NCBI GenBank assembly: GCA_001310415.1
Contig: BAXE01000010.1
Span: 103,192-167,191 of the forward strand
DNA: 64,000 nucleotides
Direction: 5' to 3'
Source: Enterovibrio sp. JCM 19048
Lineage (GTDB): Bacteria; Pseudomonadota; Gammaproteobacteria; Enterobacterales; Vibrionaceae
Of this stretch, positions 1-11,927 are shown piece after piece (positions within the stretch are counted from its first letter, which is position 1; each line of letters opens with the position of its first letter). The notes under the pieces are model-generated. The model saw only the letters and a list, made by a program, of their open reading frames with translations. It did not search any database and had not been told where the DNA came from. The translations under genes were made by a program, and so were the position numbers.

Positions 1-549
1 CTTCGCCGCTTTCTCTTCAACCGCTTCAATCCAGCCTTTGTCTTCCACGGTTTTTAATACGGTGCTGTTAAGCTCTTCTTCCAGCAGGGCGCTGTGGTTC
101 ATTGCGCCGTGGCGTAATAAAGAGAGTACCCGTGCCTGCTTGGGCGCGCGGGTAAGGGCGGCGAGCGGTTGCGTTTTGCCGGACTCGGTTAGTTGCCAGC
201 ATTTTTCCCGTTCACGGTGTGCAGGCTTGCCTTTGCGCAGGGCTCCCGGCATTACAGTTGCCAGTGCATCGCCGAGTGGATACTGATAGTAGCGGCTGGC
301 CCAGTTGAGCACCTTATATAAAGGAGGCGTCCAAAGGGGAGCGAAGTCCAACACAGCATTGATAGGCTTGAGTTGCTCTAGGGGAAACTCTGAGGTGTTG
401 CCCAGACCTGTGACAATGCCCACTTTATATTGCTTACCAAAAGGCACACGCACCCGCCCGCCTACCACCGGCATGTCATGGGCAACAAGGTAGTCGAAGG
501 TTTTGTGCAGCGGCACGGGCAGCGCGACGTGGGCAATGGTTGGCGTCAT
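1..549 (-). CDS. priA: primosomal protein N' (PriA helicase), 5' part only
   Basis: The reverse strand reads 183 codons from an ATG at 547-549 with no stop before the window edge, so only the N-terminal quarter of the protein is present. It begins MTPTIAHVALPVPLHKTFDY, the typical start of the PriA DNA-binding domain, and continues with the conserved GGRVRVPFG segment. PriA is the superfamily 2 helicase that reloads the replisome at stalled forks. It is divergent from rpmE, the order seen in Vibrio. The helicase motifs lie outside the window. No frameshift is visible in this part. Confidence 0.9.
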   Translation of the reverse strand, partial: MTPTIAHVALPVPLHKTFDYLVAHDMPVVGGRVRVPFGKQYKVGIVTGLGNTSEFPLEQLKPINAVLDFAPLWTPPLYKVLNWASRYYQYPLGDALATVMPGALRKGKPAHREREKCWQLTESGKTQPLAALTRAPKQARVLSLLRHGAMNHSALLEEELNSTVLKTVEDKGWIEAVEEKAAK

Positions 550-800
550 GGGTATTTTCAGGGTAACCGTTGAGTAGTTTGGCTGGCCACAGTGTACCTA
601 GGGCAGGGCAAAGCGGAAAGGCGAGGTTGAATTTTCTTTGCAGGCAGACGGTTAGATAACGGCGAAAAAGAATTGAACAAAAAAGTTGCGATCACAGGTC
701 TCCTTGATTAGAATTTCGCGCCTTACAAATGTTTGTTAACCACGTGTGGTGCCCGATAGCCTCGGGAGAGCGACACGGCCTTTAAATTGAGGTTATCCCT

Positions 801-1013
801 ATGAAAGCTGGTATCCATCCAGAATACAAAGCAGTAACTGCTAAGTGCTCTTGCGGCAACACTTTTGAATTCAACACTACTCTGGGTCGCGACATCAACC
901 TGGACGTATGTGACAAATGCCACCCATTCTACACCGGTACTCAGCGTGTAGTTGACACTGGCGGCCGTGTTGATCGCTTCACTAAACGTTTCGGCGTTCT
1001 TAGCAGCAAGTAA
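801..1013 (+). CDS. rpmE: 50S ribosomal protein L31, zinc-binding form
   Basis: This 70-residue protein matches L31 (bL31) over its full length and usual size. It has the four cysteines of the zinc-containing form (CSC near residue 13 and CDKC near residue 37), so it is RpmE rather than the cysteine-free paralogue made under zinc limitation. It sits on the large ribosomal subunit and contributes to the bridge between subunits. It is a single-gene unit, divergent from priA and closed by a strong terminator 13 bases downstream. Confidence 0.97.
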   Translation: MKAGIHPEYKAVTAKCSCGNTFEFNTTLGRDINLDVCDKCHPFYTGTQRVVDTGGRVDRFTKRFGVLSSK

Positions 1014-1026
1014 TTGCGGTTTTATG

Positions 1027-1054
1027 AAAAAAGGGTGCGAAAGCACCCTTTTTT
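1027..1054 (+). terminator. rho-independent terminator of rpmE
   Basis: A perfect stem AAAAAAGGGTGC / GCACCCTTTTTT closes on a GAAA tetraloop and ends in six T residues, 13 bases after the rpmE stop. Confidence 0.93.
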
Positions 1055-1417
1055 GTTGCCTGATACAGCTTGTAAGACCTTTTACAACCTCAGTATAGGT
1101 AGACTATTACAGTTTATCCAAGTGAATAGCTGGTTCTGCTATTCACGCTGCGTTACCATTTTGTAGTCTTTGTTTCGCCAGTGTTGACTCCATTGCGTCA
1201 TACTGAATTGCTACACTCGTTAAGACAGGGTGGAAAGCCAAATAGGGAAGCAATGCAGGCTATGCCCTGAGCAAAGACTATCTGCATGAAGATGCCGTTT
1301 GAGCATCCACGTGGGAATGCGCAATGCCGTACCTTGTTGATTGTTTTTACCTCTGCTTGCGGGGCAATCAAACACAAGGGTATTCAGCCAATAACAATTA
1401 CAGTCAGGAACATATTC
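1055..1417. other. rpmE-maeB intergenic region
   Basis: These 363 bases lie between the rpmE terminator and the maeB start. No open frame here looks like a protein. The stretch presumably holds the maeB promoter and leader, but I cannot point to a convincing -35/-10 pair or operator. A weak ribosome-binding AGGA sits about 10 bases before the maeB ATG. Confidence 0.5.
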
Positions 1418-2673
1418 ATGTCTGAAGACAAACGCCAACAGGCGCTGGACTATCATGCGTATCCAGTACCGGGCAAAATCTCTGTAGAACTTACCAAACC
1501 GGCAGACACCGTTGAAGATTTAGCATTGGCTTACAGCCCGGGCGTGGCTGAGCCGGTGCGTGAGATCGCGCAGGACGCTGACAATGTTTATAAATACACT
1601 GCAAAAGGCAACATGGTTGCAGTGATCTCGAACGGTACCGCAATCCTGGGTCTGGGTAACCTTGGCCCGCTGGCGTCCAAGCCGGTAATGGAAGGTAAGG
1701 CGCTGCTGTTCAAACGCTTCGCCGGTCTTGATTCTATCGACATCGAAGTGAAACACCGCACCATCGAAGAGTTTGTTGATACAGTTGCCAACATTTCTGA
1801 CACCTTTGGTGGTATCAACCTTGAAGACATCAAAGCGCCTGACTGTTTTGAAATTGAAAAACAGCTGATTGAGCGCTGTCATGTGCCGGTTTTCCACGAT
1901 GACCAGCACGGCACGGCGATTGTGACGGCGGCAGGTATGCTGAACGCACTGGAGCTTCAGGGCAAAGATATCAACGAAGCGTGATCGTATGTCTGGGCGC
2001 AGGCGCTGCGGCTGTGGCGTGTATGGAGCTGCTGATCAAGTGTGGTGCACAGCGTGAGAAGATCTACATGCTGGACCGTAAAGGCGTTATCCACACCCGT
2101 CGTGACGACATCAACGAATACAAGCAACTGTTCGCCAACAACACCGACAAGCGTACGCTGGAAGATGTGATTGAAGGTGCGGACATTTTCCTGGGCGTGT
2201 CTGGCCCGGATCTGCTGCCGCCTGACGCGCTGAAGCTGATGGCTGACAAGCCAATCGTGTTTGCGTGTTCAAACCCGGATCCGGAAATTAAACCGGAACT
2301 GGCTCACGCGGTGCGCGATGATCTGATCATGGGTACCGGCCGTTCGGATTACCCGAACCAGGTGAACAACGTGCTGTGTTTCCCATTCATTTTCCGTGGT
2401 GCACTGGACGTCCGTGCAAGCCGCATCAACGATGAAATGAAACTGGCAGCGGTAGAAGCTATCCGTGCACTGGCGAAAGAGCCTGTGCCTGCGTCAGTAC
2501 TGGCGGCGGCGCGCGTTGACAAGCTGGAATTCGGTAAAGAATACATCATTCCAAAACCGATGGACCCACGCCTGTTGCCACGTGTTGCGAAAGCGGTTGC
2601 GGTTGCTGCGGTGGAGTCGGGCGTTGCGCGCATCGACATGCCGGAAAACTACATGGCGGACAAAGAAGCGTAA
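1418..2673 (+). CDS. maeB: NADP-dependent malic enzyme, short form (one frameshift)
   Basis: Oxidative decarboxylation of malate to pyruvate. The first half holds the malic N-terminal domain (conserved [29 protein letters not shown]), the second the Rossmann domain ([13 protein letters not shown]). About 418 residues after correction, so this is the short malic enzyme without the phosphotransacetylase-like tail found on E. coli MaeB. The frame breaks near 1981, where GCGGTG is expected but GCGTG is present; one extra G joins the halves as ...NEAVIVCLG. The ATG at 1418 was chosen because the homologous N-terminus ([16 protein letters not shown]) begins there. The gene is convergent with metJ. 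Confidence 0.93.
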
Positions 2674-2695
2674 TTCACCGCGTTTCTTCAAGCAC

Positions 2696-2723
2696 AAAAA
2701 ACCAGCCAATCGGCTGGTTTTTT
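2696..2723. terminator. bidirectional terminator between maeB and metJ
   Basis: Perfect 12-bp stem AAAAAACCAGCC / GGCTGGTTTTTT with an AATC loop. The A and T runs on both flanks let it stop maeB on the plus strand and metJ on the minus strand. Confidence 0.93.
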
Positions 2724-2752
2724 GTTGGTATTCTGTCTCAGCGCTAACGAAA

Positions 2753-3070
2753 TCAATACTCTTCTTCGTTAAACTCAATGCCGAGTTCTTTCATAATCCG
2801 CTTCACTTCAGCAGGGACACTGTCGGCTTTGTCTTTACGGATATCATCATCCGTTGGCAGGGGCTGACCGGTGTAGGCGTGCAAAAATGCTTCGCACAGC
2901 AGTTCACTGTTGGTGGCATGGCGCAGATTGTTTACCTGACGGCGGGTACGCTCATCAGTCAGGATTTTCAGCACTTTCAGCGGGATAGAAACGGTGATCT
3001 TCTTGACCTGCTCTTTCTTTTTACCGTGCTCGGCGTAAGGGTTAATATATTCGCCATTCCAGTCTGCCAT
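2753..3070 (-). CDS. metJ: methionine repressor MetJ
   Basis: 105 residues, the full family length, beginning [20 protein letters not shown]. It is a ribbon-helix-helix repressor: the beta strand [12 protein letters not shown] (near residues 22-33) enters the major groove, and [16 protein letters not shown] forms the following helices. MetJ with S-adenosylmethionine binds tandem 8-bp MET boxes. It is divergent from metB, and a four-box array lies in the shared intergenic space, so the gene probably regulates itself as well as metBL and metF. The frame is intact. Confidence 0.97.
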   Translation of the reverse strand: MADWNGEYINPYAEHGKKKEQVKKITVSIPLKVLKILTDERTRRQVNNLRHATNSELLCEAFLHAYTGQPLPTDDDIRKDKADSVPAEVKRIMKELGIEFNEEEY

Positions 3071-3177
3071 TGTTCACCTTCTTAGCAGTATAGGGTCTAA
3101 ATCGCTGCCAACGCCGGAGACAACGCGCCCAGGTTGGATGAAAACCAAATTCTAGCGATGTTAACCGCTATATGTAA

Positions 3178-3209
3178 AGACATATAGACGTCTAGAGGGA
3201 TTGACGTCC
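3178..3209. promoter_or_regulatory. MetJ operator, four tandem MET boxes
   Basis: Four directly abutting 8-mers can be read: AGACATAT, AGACGTCT, AGAGGGAT and TGACGTCC. The second is the exact MET-box consensus AGACGTCT and the outer ones keep 4 to 6 of 8 positions. The array lies in the metJ-metB divergent region, about 95 bases before metB, where MetJ repression of both genes is expected. Confidence 0.85.
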
Positions 3210-3303
3210 TGGTCTTGAGTGGTTAAGGTTGAACAAATTGTCATCAGAGCGCGCTCAATAAAACGCCGCGCCATACGATCAAATTCAGACAGGGAAGCAC
3301 ACC

Positions 3304-4462
<1,159 letters not shown>

Positions 4463-4466
<4 letters not shown>

Positions 4467-6906
4467 GTGCGGTTGAAGTAGTATCCCCTCAGCAGTCGCC
4501 ATCCCGTCAGTTACACAAGTTCGGTGGCAGCAGCCTTGCCGATCCTGACTGTTTTCGCCGTGTTGCCCGTATCCTGGGTCAATACAGTGGCGACACAGAC
4601 ATCATTGTGGTGTCTGCGGCCGGAAAAACCACCAACCATCTCATTGAGTGGATTGGTCTGTTGGGCAAAGATGGCCGCCTGGCACATGAAAGCCTGCAAA
4701 GCTTGCGTAAATACCAGCAGGACTTGATTGAAAACCTGATTGAAGGCGAGCAAAAGCAGGTGCTGGTGGATGCGCTTTATAAAGATTTCAGCGCTTTGGC
4801 TCAAGCGGGCGAAAACCCGCTGACGGAAGCGCAGCGTGCGTGGAGCCAGGGTTTTGGTGAAGTCTGGTCTGCGCGCCTGTTGTCTGCCTTGCTCAGCCAA
4901 AGCGAGTTACCGGCAGTACAGCTCGATTCGCGCCGCTTCCTGCGCGCTGAACGTGGCGCACAGCCGGAAGTAGATCGCGCAAGCTCCTGGCCTCTTCTGA
5001 AAGAACAACTGGTTCAGCACACCAAACGCCGCATCGTGATCACCGGATTTATGGCGCAAAACAGCGCCGGTGAAACCGTCCTGCTTGGCCGTAACGGTTC
5101 GGATTACTCCGCCACCATTATCGGTGCCTTGGCTGATGTCAGCCGTGTGACTATCTGGAGTGACGTTGCCGGTGTCTACAGCGCGGATCCGCGCACAGTG
5201 GGTGATGCCTGCCTGTTGCCTTTGCTGCGTCTTGATGAAGCGGCAGAGCTTGCCCGTCTGGCAGCGCCTGTGCTGCATACCCGCACACTCCAGCCGGTGG
5301 CCCAAAGCTGTATCGATTTGAACCTGCGCTGCAGTTACGACCCGGAATCCGGTTCTACCCGTATCGAGCGGGTACTGGCATCTGGTCGCGGCGCAAAAAT
5401 TATCACCTCACTGGGTGAGGTTTGCCTGTTGCAGCTGGATGTACCGAAATCCCATGACTTCGGTGTAGCCCGTCAGGACATCGAACGTTTGCTGGTACGC
5501 AACCAAATTCTGCCTTTAGCTTCTTCCTACAGCGCCGATCAGCACCGTATCCAACTGGCTTATACGGCCGAGGTGGTCAACAGTGTGCTCGAACAGTTGC
5601 AGGATGCCGGTGTGCCCGCGGATATCCGTCTGCGCGAAGGCTACAGCATGGTTGCCGCCGTGGGAGCTGGGGTGACGGCTAACCCGGTACATTGCCACGG
5701 TTTCTACCAGCAGCTTCGCAGTCAGCCCATTGAGTTTATTTCTGAATCTGCCAGTGCCTGAGCATTGCGGCAATCCTACGCAAAACCAATACCGCAGCGT
5801 TGGTATCGGACATTCACCGTGCCCTGTTTCAGGCGCAGCGGAGCATTGGTCTGGTACTGCTTGGCAAAGGTAATATCGGCAGCCGCTGGTTGTCGCTGTT
5901 TGCCGAGCAAAAAGCGGCGTTGGAAAAGCGACATGGCATGAGTTTTGAGCTGATATCTGTCCTCGACAGCGACAGCCTGTGGGTGGACTTTAACGGCATA
6001 GATGCAGAAAGCGTGATGACACGCTTTGATGAAATGGCTACCCCATACCAAGGTGGCGAGTGGCTGACACACCTGCTCAACCATCCTTACGATGAAATTG
6101 TGGTGTTGGATGTGACGGCGAGTGCACCGCTGTCACTGCAATATCCGGATTTGGCAGAACACGGCTATCACCTGATTTCTGCCAATAAGTTTGCTGGCTC
6201 TGCGCATGGCGATTTGTACCACCAAGTGCAGGATGCATTTGCGAAAACCGGACGTTTCTGGCTCTACAATGCAACCGTCGGAGCTGGTCTGCCGGTTAAC
6301 CACGCGGTGCGTGATCTTCGTGAAAGTGGCGATCAGATAACGGCAATCTCCGGCATTTTCTCCGGTACCCTGTCTTGGCTGTTCCAGCAGTACAACAGTG
6401 AAATCCCATTCAGTGAGCTGTTGGAGCAGGCCTGGCAACAGGGGCTGACAGAGCCGGATCCGCGTGAAGATTTAAGCGGCGCGGATGTCATGCGAAAATT
6501 GGTTATCCTGGCACGTGAATCAGGTCTGGATTTAGAGCCAGAGCAGGTACAGGTGCAATCCCTGGTGCCGGAATCCCTCAGCCAACTGTCACTCGATGCC
6601 TTTTTGGATCACAGCAGCGAACTCGACGATGTGCTGGAGGAGTGGTGGAACAAAGCGCGTAAAGAGCACGGGGTGCTGCGCTATGTGGCACGGCTGTCAC
6701 GCAAAGGCAAAGCACGTGTGGGCATCGAAGTGTTGCCTGAAGAGCATCCGCTGGCCAATCTCCTGCCGTGCGACAATATCTTTGCGATTGAAAGCCAGTG
6801 GTACCGTGAGAATCCGCTGGTGATCCGCGGGCCCGGAGCCGGGCGGGATGTGACCGCCGGGGCACTGCTGTCCGATCTCAATCGCATAGCGGCACTCCTG
6901 AAATAG
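4463..6906 (+). CDS. metL: bifunctional aspartokinase II / homoserine dehydrogenase II (one frameshift)
   Basis: The N-terminal part (residues 1 to about 450) is aspartokinase: KFGGSSLADPDCFRRVA at the start, then GRNGSDYSATIIGAL and the regulatory region. The C-terminal part (from about residue 450) is homoserine dehydrogenase: VLLGKGNIGSRWL for NADP binding, then SANKFAGSAH and GIFSGTLSWLFQQY. It catalyses the first and third steps from aspartate towards methionine. CCC read as CC at 5757 makes a false TGA at 5759-5761; restoring it gives ...SASALSIAAIL and about 814 residues, the normal length. It overlaps metB by four bases. Confidence 0.94.
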
Positions 6907-6913
6907 GAATGTG

Positions 6914-6944
6914 AAAAAAAGCGGAGGGAAACCTCCGCTTTTTT
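6914..6944 (+). terminator. terminator of metBL
   Basis: Stem A-run + GCGGAGG / CCTCCGC + T-run with a GAAA loop, starting seven bases after the metL stop. Confidence 0.93.
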
Positions 6945-7027
6945 ATATGCTGAAGACGATGCATGATCATCATGAATAAATTTCAATTTAAGTCAGTTGA
7001 CTTTAAATTGACCGCAAGACAATATCT

Positions 7028-7051
7028 AGACATATAGACGTCCAAATGGAT
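7028..7051 (+). promoter_or_regulatory. MetJ operator before metF
   Basis: AGACATAT directly followed by AGACGTCC (7/8 to consensus) and then the weaker AAATGGAT. The first two boxes repeat the pair seen before metB nearly base for base (AGACATATAGACGTC is common to both). It sits about 50 bases before the metF start. Confidence 0.8.
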
Positions 7052-7094
7052 GTCGGCATTGAAAAGGATTTCTCGGCGCGGAATGCCGAAGTAG

Positions 7095-7993
<899 letters not shown>

Positions 7994-8020
7994 TTGAAAT
8001 AACGTGGCTCTGCAGACATA

Positions 8021-8051
8021 AAAAAACCGTCGTTTCAGCGACGGTTTTTTT
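8021..8051. terminator. bidirectional terminator between metF and aphA
   Basis: Stem AAAAAACCGTCG / CGACGGTTTTTT with a six-base loop. It lies 27 bases past the metF stop and just past the aphA stop on the other strand. Confidence 0.9.
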
Positions 8052-8077
8052 CGGTTAACCCCAGTAAACATCGGGGA

Positions 8078-8651
8078 TCAGTTGTGGGCGGCAATCTTGT
8101 GGTTTGCCACCATGGTTTCCATGGCGCTGAGCTCGATCAGTACTTCTTCAGCCCAGGTCAGCCACGCTTCCTGACGCAGTATATTCCTGCGCAGTGTCAG
8201 TCTTTCCAACCGGCCTTCACGGGAAAGCAGGGAAAGATCGGCATAGTGGTGGCGTTCCATATCGCGATACTGGCTGAGTTTTAAGCGTGCCTCCTCCATC
8301 AGGCATTGATGTGCTCGATCATAGGAGCCGGGTCAAAGATGCTGCAGGTCAGCAATTTGGCGGACACCTCGTCGCGGTCAGTCGGGTGCTTGGCCGGGAT
8401 CAGAAACCATTCATACAGCTTTGTTTGCCGATATCTGTAATGGAATAGACCTTGCGATCCGGTTTGCCATCCTGAGGTTCGAGACGACAACTTACCGCGC
8501 CCATATCGGCGAGCTTGTTGAGTTCACGGTAGACCTGTTGGTGGCTGGCTTTCCAGAAGTGGCCGATAGCGTTAGAAAACTCTTTGGTTATATCATAACC
8601 TGTTGCGTCACGGTGGCTGAGCACCGTTAGAATTACATGCGGTAGTGACAT
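8078..8651 (-). CDS. aphA: AphA, PadR-family quorum-sensing master regulator (two frameshifts)
   Basis: The N-terminal winged helix reads MSLPHVILTVLSHRDATGYD, then HFWKASHQQVYRELNKL and GKPDRKVYSITD, almost identical to my recollection of Vibrio AphA. The C-terminal coiled-coil dimer region (RLERLTLRRNILRQEAWLTW) appears only after two corrections: AAAA read AAA near 8421 and CCC read CC near 8302. The corrected length is about 191 residues (AphA is 179 in V. cholerae). AphA is the low-cell-density regulator that activates tcpPH in V. cholerae and opposes LuxR/HapR. Its place beside ppc is the same as in V. cholerae. Unsplit, the locus would be miscalled as a truncated PadR plus a small hypothetical gene. 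Confidence 0.9.
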
Positions 8652-8951
8652 CTCTTCTATCCAAAATATCAAAAAAGGCGATCCTCGCCCTGGGATGTCG
8701 CTCTTTGGCGATGTGTTTATCTTCCAACACTGGGTGGATCGTCGCGTTTTTCTATGTCTGTAGAGGGCGTGTGTTGCCAACAGGTCACCCAAAAAGAAGG
8801 GTGAAAAATGCGCTCTATCAGACACCAAAACGGCAATTTAATTGTCGGTATTACCAGTTAGTGCTTGGTCGACGCGACTTTGCACACTGGCTACTCAACA
8901 TACTAATAACATTATCAATGCAACAACAAACGAAAAAGGCTTACCAAAAAT
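8652..8951 (-). promoter_or_regulatory. aphA promoter and leader region
   Basis: About 300 bases without a gene between aphA and the ppc terminator. On the aphA strand it holds GGGTGACCTGTTGGC (8776-8790), whose GGTGACC and GTTGGC blocks are complementary to parts of the conserved Qrr small-RNA core, next to a CACCC/GGGTG hairpin (8786-8803). Farther up lies a LuxR/HapR-like site (8900-8920). The transcription start was not assigned. Confidence 0.5.
8900..8920. promoter_or_regulatory. candidate LuxR/HapR operator upstream of aphA
   Basis: On the aphA strand the sequence CATTGATAATGTTATTAGTA agrees at about 15 of 21 positions with the LuxR-family palindrome TATTGATAAATTTATCAATA(A). HapR represses aphA in V. 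cholerae from an upstream site, so the position about 250 bases before the gene is sensible. The right half is weaker than the left. Confidence 0.45.
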
Positions 8952-8978
8952 AAAAAAGGCTGCAACTTGGCAGCCTTT
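8952..8978 (-). terminator. terminator of ppc
   Basis: Nine-base stem AAAGGCTGC / GCAGCCTTT with a six-base loop; the T run follows on the minus strand (complement of 8952-8957). It lies 25 bases after the ppc stop. Confidence 0.87.
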
Positions 8979-9002
8979 CTTAATTTTGAATCGATTTCTC
9001 AT

Positions 9003-11631
9003 TTATCCGGTGTTGCGCATGCCCGCAGCAATACGGCAATGGTCACCATCAATGCTTCGTCCAGATCGCTGTGCTCGCCTTCCGCCGAGCGGGTACGGCA
9101 AAGAAGCTCAGCCTGCAGCATATTCAGTGGCTCAACATAAATGCTCCGCAAGCGGATAGACTCGGCGCCCCATGGGTTTTGCTCCATCAGGTGGTCACTG
9201 TTTTCCACCATTAGCACGGCTTTGATGTCCTGTGCCAGGCGGTCGCGTAATTGCTCACCCAAAGACCACAGGATGGGTCAACCAGCTTCTCGTCGTAGTA
9301 TTTGGAAATCGACGGATCCGTTTTGGTGAACACCATTTCCAGCATACCCAGACGGGTTGAGAAGAATGGCCATTCGCGGCACATTTCTTCCAGCTGGTTA
9401 AGGTGGCCGTGGTCAACGGAAAACTGGATTGCCTGACCGGCACCCAGCCATGCAGGCAGCAGAAGACGGTTCTGGCTCCAGGCGAAAATCCATGGAATAG
9501 CACGCAGGCTTTCTACGCCACCGTTCGGGTTACGTTTCGATGGGCGAGAGCCCAACGGCAGTTTACCCAATTCCATTTCAGGGGTCGCGGCACGGAAGTA
9601 CGGCACAAAGTCTTTGTGGCCGCGCACGACGTCACGGTAGGCTTCGCAAGAAACCTCACTCAGGGTTTCCATCAGGTCACGCCACTCCTGCTTCGGCTCT
9701 GGTGGAGGTAGCAGGTTGGCTTCCAAAATCGCGCTGGCATAGAGGTTGAGGCTCTGGATAGCGACATCTGGCAGACCCAGTTTAAAACGGATCATCTCGC
9801 CCTGCTCAGTTACGCGCAGGCCGCCTTTCAGGCTGCGGGGTGGCTGTGAAAGCAGTGCGGCATGTGCAGGTGCGCCACCGCGGCCGATGGAGCCACCACG
9901 GCCGTGGAACAGCACCAGATCGACACCGGCGTCTTCACACAGCGCGACCAGTTGTTCCATCGCTTTGTACTGAGCCCAGCCTGCGGCCATCACACCGGCA
10001 TCTTTGGCCGAATCGGAGTAGCCGATCATCACCATCTGGAAGTTCTGGATAAAGCCGCGGTACCAATCGATACTCAGCAACTGGCTGATGACGGATTTGG
10101 CGTTGTTGAGGTCATCCAGGGTTTCGAACAGCGGGCAAACGTCCATACGGAATGAGCAGCCAGCTTCTTTGAGCAGCAGATGCACAGCCAGCACGTCAGA
10201 AGCAGTGCGCGCCATCGATATTACATAGGCGCCCAGGGCTTCGCGTGGCTGTTGCGCCACGATACGGCAGGTATCAAGCACTTCCTGTACGTTGTCAGAC
10301 GGCTCCCAGTCACGTGGCAGCAATGGACGTTTTGAACTCAGTTCGCGGATAAGGAAAGCTTGCTTGTCCTGCTCGCTCCACTGACTGTAATCGCCCATGC
10401 CGAGACAACGGGTCACTTCAGAAATAGCGTCTGCGTGGCGGGTGCTCTCCTGGCGGATATCCAGCTTGATGAGATTCACACCGAAGGTGCGGATACGGCG
10501 CAGGGTATCGAGCAATAAGCCATCGGCAATAATGCCCATGCCACACTCATGCAGTGACTGGTAGCAGGCATGCAGTGGTGTCCACAGCTGGTCGACGTTG
10601 GTAAGAATATCCTTCTCGTCGTTACGGCGACCATGGATTTGTGCATCCAGATATTCCAAGGTGTTGTTCAGTGTTGTGCGCAGCGATTTCAGGATAGCGC
10701 GGTACGGTTCATGCTCGTCACCGGCCATGGCACGAACCACGTCATTACAGCGGGTCATTGAAAGTTCGCTGATGAGTTCCTGAATATCGCCCAGATACAG
10801 GTCTGCGGCTTTCCAGCGTGACAGCAACAGCACTTCACGGGTGACTTCAGCAGTGACAAACGGGTTACCGTCCCGGTCGCCGCCCATCCAGCTTGAGATC
10901 TGGATTGGGGAGGACTCTACGGCCAGGCTGCGGCCAAGGTGGCGCTTCATCTTCTGGTCAAATTGACGTAAGAATTCCGGCACGGCCTGCCAGAGGCTGT
11001 TTTCGATGACGGCATAACCCCATTTCGCTTCATCCAACGGGGTCGGGCGCTGCTTGCGGATAACATCCGAATGCCAGGCCTGAGCGATAAGTTGTTCCAG
11101 ACGCAGTTCGGCTTTGTCGCGCTCGCTGGAAGAAAGATCGCCAAGTTCCAGCTTGGACAGGCACTTGTTGATCTGCACCAGTTTATGAATGGTGGTACGA
11201 CGCGCAATCTCGGTCGGGTGGGCAGTCAGGACCAGCTCAATTTTCAGGTCATCAACCGCTTTTTGCTTGTCACTGTCGGTCACATCAGCGTTTTGCAGAC
11301 GCATGAATAGGTCGTCCAGGCTATCTGGATTACAGACCGCTTCTTCGCAGTGACGGGAGACAGAGTGATATTGTTCGGCGATGTTGGTCAGATTGAGGAA
11401 CTGGCTGAATGCGCGCGCTACGGGCAGCAATTGGTCATTGGGCAGGTTTTGCAGGACATCGATCAGTTTGGCGTGATCGTCACTGTTTCCTGATGAGGCA
11501 GACTTAGAGAGTTGTCGTATCTCTTCTACCTTGGCCAGCAATTCTTCACCGTGAGCACCTTTAATGGTGTTGCCCAGCAGGTGACCCAGCATGCTGACAT
11601 TGCTTTTTAGAGCGTCGTACTTGTCATTCAT
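9003..11631 (-). CDS. ppc: phosphoenolpyruvate carboxylase (two frameshifts)
   Basis: Anaplerotic enzyme fixing bicarbonate onto PEP to give oxaloacetate. Signature motifs are present: [13 protein letters not shown] with a catalytic His, [32 protein letters not shown] and [16 protein letters not shown]. Two losses near the C-terminus are repaired by one base each: CCC read CC near 9271 (join [13 protein letters not shown]) and GG read G near 9034, after which the protein ends ...[10 protein letters not shown], the canonical PEPC C-terminus. Corrected length is 876 residues. ATG at 11629-11631 starts [16 protein letters not shown]. It is divergent from argC; in Vibrio cholerae argE lies between, but not here. 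Confidence 0.95.
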
Positions 11632-11860
11632 AAGGCATCCGTTTCGTAACTTTGTTACATCCAAATTGCAATCGTAATGGCTCAATCTAGCCAATCAGGC
11701 TACCCAAGGTCAATCATAGTCATATTAATTATGTTCATTTTTACCGCAAAGCCCGTAAATACAGGGGCTCTGGGAGATGTAAAAAAATTACACATGACAT
11801 ACAGCGAACCGGGGTGAATGTGGCTGTTTTGTTCCCGTTGGGTTTATTTTGTCCAAGGTG

Positions 11861-11889
11861 TTGACATGGCGCTTCGTTCACGTTAAAAA
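11861..11889 (+). promoter_or_regulatory. probable sigma-70 promoter of argCBGH
   Basis: A perfect -35 TTGACA (11861-11866) is followed after 17 bases by TAAAAA (11884-11889), a 4/6 match to the -10 box. The ARG boxes start exactly at its end, which fits repression by ArgR. It implies a leader of about 200 bases before argC. Confidence 0.6.
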
Positions 11890-11927
11890 TCACATATAAA
11901 TTCATTATAAATGAATAAACAATTATA
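11889..11927. promoter_or_regulatory. ArgR operator, two ARG boxes 3 bp apart
   Basis: Box 1 (11889-11906) has a perfect right half ATTCA and a poor left half; box 2 (11910-11927) has a perfect left half TGAAT and a partial right half. They are separated by exactly three bases, the standard spacing of paired 18-bp ARG boxes bound by an ArgR hexamer. They overlap the predicted -10 of argC. Confidence 0.7.

Noticed and set aside
8645..9159. Overlapping plus-strand frames in the aphA-ppc gap
   Set aside because: They have no homology signal and cover regulatory sequence and the ppc terminator.
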